Made by a program: the position numbers and the translations under genes | Part shown: positions 26,404 to 33,970 of the stretch, one piece after another | Numbering within the stretch: the first letter of the stretch is position 1 | Layout of the letters: every line of letters starts with the position of its first letter | The notes under the pieces: model-generated | Seen by the model: only the letters and a program-made list of their open reading frames with translations | Databases searched by the model: none | What the model was told of the DNA's origin: nothing | From: an uncultured Acidimicrobiales bacterium | GTDB taxonomy: Bacteria > Actinomycetota > Acidimicrobiia > Acidimicrobiales > Aldehydirespiratoraceae | DNA length: 64,000 bases | Assembly: GCA_951812975.1 (NCBI GenBank) | Contig: CATOTC010000002.1 | Location: forward strand, 124,001-188,000 | Reading direction: 5' to 3'

Positions 26404-28077
26404 CTACTCCAACCCAAAATAGTAGGGGTAGAGCGGTTGGCCGCCGTGGTGGACCTCCACCGCCACATCAGCGTGGTTCCGGGTCACCCATGACTCGATC
26501 GTCGCGGTCGTGTAGTTGTCGGCGTCCTCGCCGGTGATGACGGTCAACAACTCGTGGTCCTCGTCGACTATCGCTTCGAGCAGCCCGGTCGCCGCGGCGA
26601 GCATCGACGATCCGACCGCGGAGATCCCGGCGGGACCGATCCCGAGCCAGTCGCCGGCGCATATCGGTCCTGCGTCGCTGGTCGCCTCGCGCACGGCCCT
26701 GGTGACCTCGCCGGTGACCACACCGTCGAACGCCTCGCTCATGGCAGCCGCATTCACCGACGCGGGGGCGTGGGGGTCATAGGCCATCAGGGAGGCCAGC
26801 GCCTCGGTCACGCTGGTGGTGGCGACTACCTGCACGGCGCGGCTCGTCTGCTGTTCGACCTGGCGGGCCACCGCGATGATGTTCTTGTTGTTGGGGAGGA
26901 TGACCACTTCAGGCGCAGCGACGGACTCGACTGCAGCCACCAGCTCCGCGGTCGACGGATTCATCGACTGTCCACCGGCGACGACGGCCCCCACACCCAT
27001 CGATTTCAGGAGGGCCACCACACCGGACCCGACCCCCACAGCGACAACTGCAGTCGATACCGTCGGGACCTGCGCGGTGCCGGTGCCGCTGCGTGTCGTG
27101 TCGCCGTCGAGGGCCGCGGCGACCCAGTCGCGCTCCTCGAGCTCCGCGAGTTCGTCGAGAAGGTCGGTTATCCGGATGTTGTGGGGGCGCCCGACCTCGA
27201 TTCCGCACTCGATCGCTGCGCCGACGTCGTCACAGTGGATGTGGCAGTTGTAGATTCCGGCACCGCCGACGACAACAATCGAGTCGCCGACTTGCGCCCA
27301 CGCATCCTTGAATCCGGCTATCTCCTGATCCGGCGCATCGAGCAGGAACATCACCTCGTATCTGAGATCGGCGATCGATGCCCCGCCCTCGCCCCGCGCG
27401 GCACTGCCGAGTTGTCGATGATGGGGAGCTGCGGGCGCGGTGAGGGGCGGTTCGGGAAGGGCCTGGTCGTCGACCACATGAAGCGCCGCGTCGTACAGGA
27501 GCACCAGCCCCGCTCCACCGGCGTCCACAACGCCTGCGTCAGCCAACACAGCCAGCAGAGTCGGGGTTCGCTCAAGCGACGCAGCGGCTTCGGTGCGGGC
27601 CGCTTCAAGGACTCCGCAGAGATCGGCTCCGTGCGCGGCGGCATCGGTGGCCGCCTTGGAGGATTCCCTGATCACGGTGAGGATCGTTCCCTCTACCGGG
27701 TTGCCCACAGCTTCGTATGCGCCCTTCGCGGCCGAGGTCAGGGCTTCCGCCAGAAGCTGGGCGTCGATGACGGTCTGCTTCGCTGCCACACCCGAGAAAC
27801 CACGCAGGATCTGCGACAGGATCACACCGCTGTTCCCCCTGGCCCCCATCAGCGACCCGTGGGCGATGCCGCCGCACACAGAGGCCATGTCGTCTCCGCT
27901 GGTGTCGAGTTCCTCCACGACTGAGCGCAGGGTCAACGACATGTTGGTCCCGGTGTCGCCGTCCGGCACCGGATAGACGTTGAGGTTGTTGATCACCTCC
28001 CGGTGATCAGCGAGCGCGTCACAAAAAGTCACGACGATGCGTCGCAGCGAGGCTGCATCAATCGAGTCGAGCGTCAC
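26404..28077 (-). CDS. DAK2/DhaL-domain protein (YloV/FakA-like fatty acid kinase catalytic subunit)
   Basis: About 557 residues. The N-terminal DhaL domain has the nucleotide/Mg motif NLNVYPVPDGDTGTNMSLTL and HGSLMGARGNSGVILSQIL; a middle domain follows, and the C-terminal half (VILPNNKNIIAVARQV, AMSEAFDGVVTGEVTRAVR) is the FakA-type DAK2 C-terminus. In Firmicutes FakA phosphorylates FakB-bound fatty acids; a FakB gene is not in this window, so this role is inferred. GTG 28077 was chosen because TACCAT ends 8 bases upstream; a longer frame would overlap the divergent gene. Confidence 0.85.
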   Translation of the reverse strand: MTLDSIDAASLRRIVVTFCDALADHREVINNLNVYPVPDGDTGTNMSLTLRSVVEELDTSGDDMASVCGGIAHGSLMGARGNSGVILSQILRGFSGVAAKQTVIDAQLLAEALTSAAKGAYEAVGNPVEGTILTVIRESSKAATDAAAHGADLCGVLEAARTEAAASLERTPTLLAVLADAGVVDAGGAGLVLLYDAALHVVDDQALPEPPLTAPAAPHHRQLGSAARGEGGASIADLRYEVMFLLDAPDQEIAGFKDAWAQVGDSIVVVGGAGIYNCHIHCDDVGAAIECGIEVGRPHNIRITDLLDELAELEERDWVAAALDGDTTRSGTGTAQVPTVSTAVVAVGVGSGVVALLKSMGVGAVVAGGQSMNPSTAELVAAVESVAAPEVVILPNNKNIIAVARQVEQQTSRAVQVVATTSVTEALASLMAYDPHAPASVNAAAMSEAFDGVVTGEVTRAVREATSDAGPICAGDWLGIGPAGISAVGSSMLAAATGLLEAIVDEDHELLTVITGEDADNYTTATIESWVTRNHADVAVEVHHGGQPLYPYYFGLE

Positions 28078-28091
28078 GGCGACCGATGGTA
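28078..28091 (-). promoter_or_regulatory. leaderless -10 box for the DAK-family gene
   Basis: TACCAT (28091-28086) with 8 bases to GTG 28077. The divergent gene's own box begins only 36 bases away. Confidence 0.5.
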
Positions 28092-28126
28092 CTTCCCGCG
28101 AGTAGTTCGCGCGAGTCTGCAGGCGG

Positions 28127-28140
28127 TACGCTCTGCTGCC
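28127..28140 (+). promoter_or_regulatory. leaderless -10 box for the cold-shock-like gene
   Basis: TACGCT followed by 8 bases and ATG 28141. Confidence 0.5.
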
Positions 28141-28362
28141 ATGCAGGGAGTCATCAAGAATTTCGACCCGGGCACCGGCGACGGCGTGTTGATCAACGAA
28201 GCCGACCTCAATGAGGTAGATCTGGCCGACAATGCTCTTGATGGTTCGGTCTTCCGCATGCTGCGTCAAGGCCAGCGCGTGCAGTTCGACCTCGACGAAA
28301 CCGGCAGGGCGACGGCTCTGCGCCTCGGTTCAGAGGTCGACATGTCCACCCCCGACCTTTAG
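28141..28362 (+). CDS. cold-shock-domain-like small protein with degenerate RNA-binding motifs
   Basis: 73 residues, MQGVIKNFDPGTGDGVLINE..., resembling a CspA fold: the start aligns with MxGxVKWFN and the G-D-G-V-L-I segment with the RNP1 motif KGFGFI. The aromatic residues of RNP1 that stack on RNA are missing, and the middle (VFRMLRQGQRVQFDLDETGRA) keeps the family's R-x-GQxVxF pattern. It may therefore be an altered OB-fold protein rather than a normal RNA chaperone. It is divergent from the DAK-family gene; a dispersed repeat starts on its stop codon. Confidence 0.65.
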   Translation: MQGVIKNFDPGTGDGVLINEADLNEVDLADNALDGSVFRMLRQGQRVQFDLDETGRATALRLGSEVDMSTPDL

Positions 28363-28450
28363 AGGCCGAGCGGATTGATCCCGCACACGCCCGCGACCGA
28401 GCGAGGCCGCGGCCCGAGCGGCCCCGTGAGCGCAGCGAACAAGAGCGGGA
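28361..28450 (+). repeat. dispersed GC-rich element, copy 2
   Basis: Begins AGAGGCCGAGCGGATTGATC on the stop codon of the cold-shock-like gene, continues CCGCACACGCCCGCG and GAGGCCGCGGCCCGAG, and ends GTGAGCGCAGCGAACAAGAG. Same modules and order as the copies at 13690-13799 and 32220-32390. Confidence 0.8.
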
Positions 28451-28525
28451 AGTGGAGCGCAACCTCCAGGTCACCGCTGGGCCAACGCCGGCCTGCCGCT
28501 TGAGTACCGAGGGCGGACCGGCGGA

Positions 28526-30190
28526 CTACATCATCTCGGCAATGCCCAGCTCCGCGTAGCGCTGCTCGGCGTAGTTGGCCCGAAACATGTCGCGCAGCTT
28601 CAAGGCTGCTTCGTCGTACGCCTCGGGGTCGTCCCAGGTGTCACGCGGGTTGAAGATCGTGTCGTCCACGCCTTCGCACCCTGTTGGTGTCTTCAGTCCG
28701 AGAATCGGCTGGACCGCAAGTTCAGCGTCGTCGAACTCGCCCTGCAGCGCGGCGTTAAGCAGTCGACGGGTGACCTTCAGCGACATCCGCCGGCCGGTGC
28801 CGTAGGGGCCACCACTCCAACCCGTGTTCAACAGGATGCAACGGGAGTTGTGTTCTCCCATCCGTTGGGACAGCAGGTTTGCATAGACAACGGGCTTCTG
28901 CGACATGAACGCGGCGCCGAAGCATCCTGAGAAAGAGGGAACGGGTTCTGTGACCCCAACTTCGGTCCCCGCCAGTTTCGAGGTGAAACCCATGACGAAG
29001 TGGTACATCGCCTCGGTTGGATCGAGGATGCAGACCGGTGGGAGAACTCCGAAGGCGTCAGCGGTGAGAAGGACGATCGATTCGGGGTGGGGTCCACAGG
29101 CTCCGGGCGCGACGTTGGGGTTGGCGCTCAACGGATAGGCGAACCGGGTGTTCTCGGTGATCGACCCGTCGGTGAGGTCCAGTGCCTGCGGATCGGTGTC
29201 GGCCAGGGGCTTGCCGTCGACCTGCGGCACATTCTCGATCAGGGTGCCCTTCATCGACAGCGCCGCAGCGATGACGGGTTCGGCCTCTTTATCCAGATTG
29301 ATTAGCTTGGCGTAGCAGCCGTGTTCCAGATTGGAGATGCCGCGATCGGTCCAGACGTGCTCGTCGTCGCCTATCAGTTGACGATCGGGGTCGGCCGACA
29401 ATGTGGTCTTGCCCGTGCCCGAGAGCCCGAACAGCAGCGCAGTGTCTCCAGCGGCACCGACATTGGCCGAGGAGTGCATCGAGAGCTGGCCCTTGGACGG
29501 AAGCACGAAGTTCATGATCGTGAACATGGCTTTCTTGTTGATGCCGCAGTAGTCGGCGGGCCCTAGAACCAGCGCTATCTCACGTTCGATATCGATGATG
29601 ACCGCCAGTTCGCTGCGGGTTCCGTCACGCTTTGGGTCACATGTGAACGACGGCACGTTCAGCACTGTCCAGCCATGTTCTGCCCGGTCGCTGTCGTCAC
29701 GGACTTGGTGGGGAAGCATGATGTTGCAGAAGTACGCGTGGGTGGCGTATTCCCCCACGAATCGGCAGGGTTCGCTGAACGCGACGTCCGAGCCGCAGAA
29801 CAGGTCGGCCACATACAGGTGCCGGCGGTTGGTATTGAGATGTTCGACCACGCGGGGCAGCAGGGCATCGAAGGCGTCCGGGTCGAACTTGGCAAATCCC
29901 TTCTTCCACCAGATCCGTTCGGTGACGCTCTTGCGGTTCACACAGAAGGTGTCGTTCACCGGTCGGCCCGTGCAGGCGGGATCGGTGTAGAAGACGAGCG
30001 GACCGTCTGATCCCAGTGCGGTCGCATACGCCTTTTGTGCATCGTTGGGACCGTCCAAGGAGATCCTTCCACGATCATTGGCAATCGCCTCACCGAAGAG
30101 CTCTTCCTGTGACAGCCCGAAACGAAGTTCGGGACCGGACAGTCCCAAGGTCCGTTGAAGTTGGATGGCCGCTTCTGCCGCAGTGCTCAC
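28526..30190 (-). CDS. pckA: ATP-dependent phosphoenolpyruvate carboxykinase
   Basis: About 554 residues of the ATP type (EC 4.1.1.49): GLSGTGKTTLSADPDRQLIG carries the P-loop and kinase-1a metal site, GDDEHVW follows, and RFAYPLSANPNVAPGACGPH and GWSGGPYGTGRRM are further signatures. It converts oxaloacetate to PEP in gluconeogenesis. GTG 30190 has AGGAGG 8 bases upstream and is preferred to the 11-codon longer frame. Many actinobacteria use the GTP enzyme instead, so the ATP form is notable. A palindrome at 30252-30278 lies in its upstream region. Confidence 0.95.
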   Translation of the reverse strand: MSTAAEAAIQLQRTLGLSGPELRFGLSQEELFGEAIANDRGRISLDGPNDAQKAYATALGSDGPLVFYTDPACTGRPVNDTFCVNRKSVTERIWWKKGFAKFDPDAFDALLPRVVEHLNTNRRHLYVADLFCGSDVAFSEPCRFVGEYATHAYFCNIMLPHQVRDDSDRAEHGWTVLNVPSFTCDPKRDGTRSELAVIIDIEREIALVLGPADYCGINKKAMFTIMNFVLPSKGQLSMHSSANVGAAGDTALLFGLSGTGKTTLSADPDRQLIGDDEHVWTDRGISNLEHGCYAKLINLDKEAEPVIAAALSMKGTLIENVPQVDGKPLADTDPQALDLTDGSITENTRFAYPLSANPNVAPGACGPHPESIVLLTADAFGVLPPVCILDPTEAMYHFVMGFTSKLAGTEVGVTEPVPSFSGCFGAAFMSQKPVVYANLLSQRMGEHNSRCILLNTGWSGGPYGTGRRMSLKVTRRLLNAALQGEFDDAELAVQPILGLKTPTGCEGVDDTIFNPRDTWDDPEAYDEAALKLRDMFRANYAEQRYAELGIAEMM

Positions 30191-30251
30191 TGGGGACTCC
30201 TCCTGAGTGGACCGGGTCCGCAACCTCCGAAGTCAGTTGAGCAGCCCCGAT

Positions 30252-30278
30252 CCAGCGATTACCCTAACTAATCGCTGG
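30252..30278. promoter_or_regulatory. palindromic operator candidate between pckA and the Lrp-type gene
   Basis: Perfect 10-bp inverted repeat CCAGCGATTA / TAATCGCTGG with a 7-base spacer. A third half-site, CCAGCGATT, lies at 30307-30315. The position, in the divergent region 62-88 bases upstream of pckA, suits a regulator-binding site; a 5' leader hairpin is the alternative. No regulator is identified. Confidence 0.55.
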
Positions 30279-30409
30279 GCGGCGAAAGAACTCGAGCCGA
30301 CATCGTCCAGCGATTGGAATTATCGGCAGAATTGATACTCGAACAGCCGGTAGCCTCGCGAGTGAATCAACCGCGAAACCGACTGGTGAACCCCGAATTA
30401 GGAGACCTG

Positions 30410-30646
30410 ATGCCTGTAAGCGCCTACATCTTGATCCAAGCCAGTGTTGGCAACGCTGTTGACGTGGCCCAAGCCACAGCGGAACTCGACGAGATCGTCT
30501 CAGCCGAGGTCGCGATGGGTCCATATGACGTGATCGCGCGGGCGGAGGCATCCTCGATGGACGATCTCGGTCAGATCGTGGTGCATGCAGTACAAGGCAT
30601 CGCCGGGGTGGAGCGAACGCTTCTGTGCCCCATCGTCAACGTCTGA
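30410..30646 (+). CDS. stand-alone Lrp/AsnC ligand-binding (RAM) domain protein
   Basis: 78 residues: MPVSAYILIQASVGNAVDVA ... SAEVAMGPYDVIARAEASSMDDLGQIVVHAVQGIAGVERTLLC. This is the ferredoxin-like RAM domain of Lrp/AsnC regulators without the DNA-binding helix-turn-helix. Such proteins form dimers and can sense amino acids. AGGAG lies 5 bases before the ATG. It is divergent from pckA and just upstream of a convergent membrane-protein gene. Confidence 0.85.
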   Translation: MPVSAYILIQASVGNAVDVAQATAELDEIVSAEVAMGPYDVIARAEASSMDDLGQIVVHAVQGIAGVERTLLCPIVNV

Positions 30647-30672
30647 GCGAACCGACGGTCGCGCCAGCACAG

Positions 30673-31026
30673 TCACACCAGCAGGATCGCTCGAATCCCG
30701 AGACCCGTCAACCACAGGCTTCCCAGGCCGTACAGCAGGTAGGGCCGGTCGCGCATCTCGTTGCGGTAAGCGAAGATGATCCCGACCGAGGCGAACGCAG
30801 CGAATCCGTACAGTTCATGCTGCCCGCCGATACCGTCGCGCTCGAGCTGAATCACAACCCCGGTCAGTACCTGGGCAACGATGATCGTCTGCGCAACGCC
30901 GATTGCGATCCATCCCAGTCGGCCGCGCAGCTGTGCGCAGCGATGGGCCGCCAGAGCCCAGATCCCGACCGCGCCGTTGGTGGCGATGACCAACCAGCCG
31001 CCGATCCCGTGCAGGTCGTGGATCAC
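30673..31026 (-). CDS. small integral membrane protein, function unknown
   Basis: 117 residues with about four hydrophobic helices (GWLVIATNGAVGIWALAAH, LGWIAIGVAQTIIVAQVL, GFAAFASVGIIFAYR, LLYGLGSLWLTGLGIRAILL). Start GTG 31026, 6 bases after the stop of the CoA-transferase gene, so probably co-transcribed with it. No family is recognised. Confidence 0.7.
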   Translation of the reverse strand: MIHDLHGIGGWLVIATNGAVGIWALAAHRCAQLRGRLGWIAIGVAQTIIVAQVLTGVVIQLERDGIGGQHELYGFAAFASVGIIFAYRNEMRDRPYLLYGLGSLWLTGLGIRAILLV

Positions 31027-31032
31027 ACCGAT

Positions 31033-32175
31033 TCAGGCAACAGCACCCACCGAGCGCAGTTCTGCGACCTCGTCGAGGTCGAATCCGCACTCAGCGAGCA
31101 CCTCGTCGCTGTGCTGACCGGCATGGGGCGGTGGTCGCACGATCTCTCCGTCGGTGCGGCTGAACCGGGGGGCCGGGCGAGGCTGGACGACCCCGGCTAC
31201 CTCGGTGAAGGTCCCCCGCGCCAGGTTGTGTGCGTGGCTCGGCGCTTCACTCATCGACAGCACCGGGGCGAAGCACACGTCAGAGCCTTCGATCAACTCG
31301 CACCATTCGTCGCGGGTTCGGGTCTTGAAGATCTCGGCGAGTTCGACTTTGAGCGCGGGCCATTGACGCTTGTCGTTCTGCGCGTCCCATTTGGGATCAT
31401 CAAGTTGAAGCTTCTCTCGCAACTCGGCGTAGAACTGAGGTTCAATCGAACCGACGGACACGAATTTGCCGTCAGCGCACTCGTACACGTCGTAGTAGTG
31501 CGCACCGGTGTCGAGCATGTTGGTGCCGCGTTGATCGTCCCAGATTCCCATCGCCCGCAGCCCGTAGAAGAAGGTGGCCAGCGAGGCCGCCCCGTCGACC
31601 ATCGCGGCGTCCACAACCTGGCCGGTCCCGGAGGTTCTGGCCTCAAGGACCGCGCAGACGATCCCGAACGCCAGATAGGCGGCTCCGCCCCCGAAGTCAC
31701 CGACGAGGTTGAGCGGGGGCACCGGGCCGCTGTCGACCCGGCCGATCGCGTCCAAGGTGCCCGACAGCGCCACATAGTTGATGTCATGGCCTGCGGTCGA
31801 CGCGTAGGGGCCGCTCTGGCCCCAGCCCGTCATTCGGCCGTAGACCAGCGCCGGGTTGCGGGCGAGGCATTCGTCGGGTCCGATGCCGAGGCGTTCGGCC
31901 ACGCCGGGACGGAACCCCTCTATCAGGGCGTCGCTGGAGGCGACCAGGCGCATCACCACTTCGATGCCGTCGGTTGACTTGAGGTCGACCCCGATGGAGC
32001 GGCGGCCGCGGTTCATGACGTCTGCGGGCGGTTGGTCGGGGTCTCCGCCGCGAACCCGGTCCGCCCGGTCGACGCGGATCACGTCCGCTCCCATGTCGGC
32101 CAGCATCATGGCGCAGAACGGACCGGGCCCGATCCCTGCGATCTCGACGATTCTCAAGCCCCCGAGCGGCCCCAT
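31033..32175 (-). CDS. CaiB/BaiF-family protein, probable alpha-methylacyl-CoA racemase
   Basis: 380 residues: MGPLGGLRIVEIAGIGPGPF is the typical start of class III CoA transferases/AMACR, followed by LADMGADVIRVDR (CoA site), GRMTGWGQSGPYA and AGHDINYVALSG, in which the His matches a catalytic residue of mycobacterial MCR; a distal Asp lies in the next segment. It probably racemises 2-methyl-branched acyl-CoAs in fatty-acid or sterol breakdown. ATG 32175 has GGGAGAAG about 8 bases upstream. An open frame continues 700 bases further into the 26-bp repeats but is not credible as native protein. Confidence 0.88.
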   Translation of the reverse strand: MGPLGGLRIVEIAGIGPGPFCAMMLADMGADVIRVDRADRVRGGDPDQPPADVMNRGRRSIGVDLKSTDGIEVVMRLVASSDALIEGFRPGVAERLGIGPDECLARNPALVYGRMTGWGQSGPYASTAGHDINYVALSGTLDAIGRVDSGPVPPLNLVGDFGGGAAYLAFGIVCAVLEARTSGTGQVVDAAMVDGAASLATFFYGLRAMGIWDDQRGTNMLDTGAHYYDVYECADGKFVSVGSIEPQFYAELREKLQLDDPKWDAQNDKRQWPALKVELAEIFKTRTRDEWCELIEGSDVCFAPVLSMSEAPSHAHNLARGTFTEVAGVVQPRPAPRFSRTDGEIVRPPPHAGQHSDEVLAECGFDLDEVAELRSVGAVA

Positions 32176-32219
32176 CAGCTGCTTCTCCCCTGTCGCGTTC
32201 CTGGTTCGGACCCTAGCTG

Positions 32220-32365
32220 AGCCCAGAGGCCGCGCGGATAGATCCCCAACACGGACGCGACACGGCGGGGCCGTGGCCCGAGCGGTCCGCCCGCGGCCTC
32301 GCGGCCCGCCCGCGGCCTCGCGGCCCGCCCGCGGCCTCGCGGCCCGCCCGCGGCCTCGCGGCCCG
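32220..32365. repeat. dispersed GC-rich element, copy 3, with a 19-bp tandem array
   Basis: Starts like copy 2 (AGAGGCCGCGCGGATAGATC near 32227) and then contains CGCGGCCTCGCGGCCCGCC repeated four times (32292-32367, last copy altered). It runs directly into the 26-bp array. The whole interval 32176-32970 (795 bases) contains no credible gene. Confidence 0.85.
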
Positions 32366-32959
32366 TGAGCGCAGCGAACAAGAGCGGGGGTGAAGCGCAG
32401 CGAACAAGAGCGGGGGTGAAGCGCAGCGAACAAGAGCGGGGGTGAAGCGCAGCGAACAAGAGCGGGGGTGAAGCGCAGCGAACAAGAGCGGGGGTGAAGC
32501 GCAGCGAACAAGAGCGGGGGTGAAGCGCAGCGAACAAGAGCGGGGGTGAAGCGCAGCGAACAAGAGCGGGGGTGAAGCGCAGCGAACAAGAGCGGGGGTG
32601 AAGCGCAGCGAACAAGAGCGGGGGTGAAGCGCAGCGAACAAGAGCGGGGGTGAAGCGCAGCGAACAAGAGCGGGGGTGAAGCGCAGCGAACAAGAGCGGG
32701 GGTGAAGCGCAGCGAACAAGAGCGGGGGTGAAGCGCAGCGAACAAGAGCGGGGGTGAAGCGCAGCGAACAAGAGCGGGGGTGAAGCGCAGCGAACAAGAG
32801 CGGGGGTGAAGCGCAGCGAACAAGAGCGGGGGTGAAGCGCAGCGAACAAGAGCGGGGGTGAAGCGCAGCGAACAAGAGCGGGGGTGAAGCGCAGCGAACA
32901 AGAGCGGGGGTGAAGCGCAGCGAACAAGAGCGGGGGTGAAGCGCAGCGAACAAGAGCGG
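32366..32959. repeat. 26-bp tandem repeat array, about 23 units
   Basis: The unit contains GCGCAGCGAACAAGAGCGG flanked by GGGTGAA. The first unit (32366-32390) is 25 bases; units then start at 32391 and every 26 bases up to 32937, the last one truncated. Units look identical by eye. The period is not a multiple of three and the minus strand has no stops, so all three minus frames are open with a 26-residue peptide period. The array ends 11 bases beyond the stop of the hydrolase gene. Confidence 0.97.
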
Positions 32960-32970
32960 AAGGCAACCGT

Positions 32971-33798
32971 TCAGCTGAAAGTACGGGCCGCGAGCGCGGT
33001 GACGGCTTGGACCACCGCGGGCCATGCTTGCGGGACGAAATCGTGTGACATCTCCTCGATCAGCAAATATTCGGCGTCACCGATGAGTTCCGCGGTCCGT
33101 GCGCCTCCCGACGGATCTATCAGCGTGTCCAGACCGCCGTGAACAACGAGTGCCGGCACGGTCAGCTCGGACAGACCGGCGACGCGGTCGCCGCTGCGCA
33201 TGATGGCGTTGATCTGCCGTTGCGCCGCGCCGGGATTCCATGCCCGCTGATATCCCGCTGCCAGGTTGGACCGCAGCGTGTCGGGGTCGAACCATTCTGG
33301 GTTGGACCAGATTCGGCTGGCCTTCACATCAGCTTCGATCTGGGCCTCAATGGAGTCTTCGGGGGGCGCGGTGAGAACGTCCCAGGCGTCGAGTGTGGGG
33401 TTGCCGACGTCGGGCTCGCCGGTGGTCGACATGATCGACACGAGCGCTCGGGTGCGCTCCGGATGTCGAATCGCGGTGACTTGGGCGATCATTCCACCCA
33501 TCGACACCCCTAGGACCACGGCGTCGTGTACTTCGGCGGCGTTCAACACAGCAACCACATCGTCAGCCATATCGTTGAGCGTGTAGTTGTCGTCATCGCT
33601 GCTCATCGACGACAACCCGGCATCGCGGTTGTCCATTCTGATCACGTAGAACCCGCGGTCGACGAATGCCCCGCACAGCTCAACGGGGTACGACAGCAGT
33701 TGGCTGCCAAGTCCCGAGATGCAGATCAACGCCGGATCGTCTGTCGATCCGAACGTTTCGTATTCGATTTCGAAGGTTCCGTTGGTGGTTCGCGGCAT
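32971..33798 (-). CDS. alpha/beta hydrolase
   Basis: 275 residues, MPRTTNGTFEIEYETFG with the oxyanion strand ICISGLGSQLLSYP, the nucleophile elbow GVSMGGMIAQV, an Asp in VHGGLDTLIDP and the catalytic His in EEMSHDFVPQAW. It is a typical esterase/haloperoxidase-like fold. ATG 33798 was chosen on protein similarity; the open frame continues far upstream but across the riboswitch. The substrate is unknown. The 26-bp array begins right after its stop codon. Confidence 0.85.
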   Translation of the reverse strand: MPRTTNGTFEIEYETFGSTDDPALICISGLGSQLLSYPVELCGAFVDRGFYVIRMDNRDAGLSSMSSDDDNYTLNDMADDVVAVLNAAEVHDAVVLGVSMGGMIAQVTAIRHPERTRALVSIMSTTGEPDVGNPTLDAWDVLTAPPEDSIEAQIEADVKASRIWSNPEWFDPDTLRSNLAAGYQRAWNPGAAQRQINAIMRSGDRVAGLSELTVPALVVHGGLDTLIDPSGGARTAELIGDAEYLLIEEMSHDFVPQAWPAVVQAVTALAARTFS

Positions 33799-33855
33799 GG
33801 CTGACAAGCATGCCCGACAACGGCGTGAATTGCCCCGTGCGGTCGGCGATTGGGT

Positions 33856-33861
33856 TACACT
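33856..33861 (+). promoter_or_regulatory. -10 box of the thiamine transporter operon
   Basis: TACACT about 14-20 bases before the riboswitch; transcription would begin near 33868, so the whole aptamer is in the leader. Confidence 0.5.
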
Positions 33862-33874
33862 CGGTCGCACATAC

Positions 33875-33966
33875 GAATCCGGGGAGCTCGGGGCAGCCGG
33901 GCTGAGAGGTCGACCATCAGCGTCGGCGACCCGCGAGAACCTGATCTGGATAATGCCAGCGGAGGA
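33875..33966 (+). promoter_or_regulatory. TPP riboswitch (THI element)
   Basis: Contains the two conserved TPP-aptamer sequences: CTGAGA at 33902-33907 and ACCTGATCTGGATAATGCCA at 33939-33958, with the GC-rich P3 arm between. The closing P1 helix appears to use GGA/CGGA bases at 33960-33963, which overlap the GGAGG ribosome site of thiB (33961-33965). TPP binding would therefore hide the ribosome site and shut off translation of the thiamine transporter. No separate terminator is seen. Confidence 0.95.
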
Positions 33967-33970
33967 AACC

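Noticed and set aside
26554-27924. 456-codon plus-strand open frame
   Set aside because: Antisense shadow of the DAK/FakA-like gene.
31033-32901. Very long minus-strand open frame fusing the CoA transferase to 26-residue repeats
   Set aside because: The open frame exists only because the 26-bp units lack minus-strand stops in all frames; a good start with a ribosome site lies at 32175 and the family begins there.
32366-32959. 26-bp array as a CRISPR
   Set aside because: Units abut directly with no spacers.
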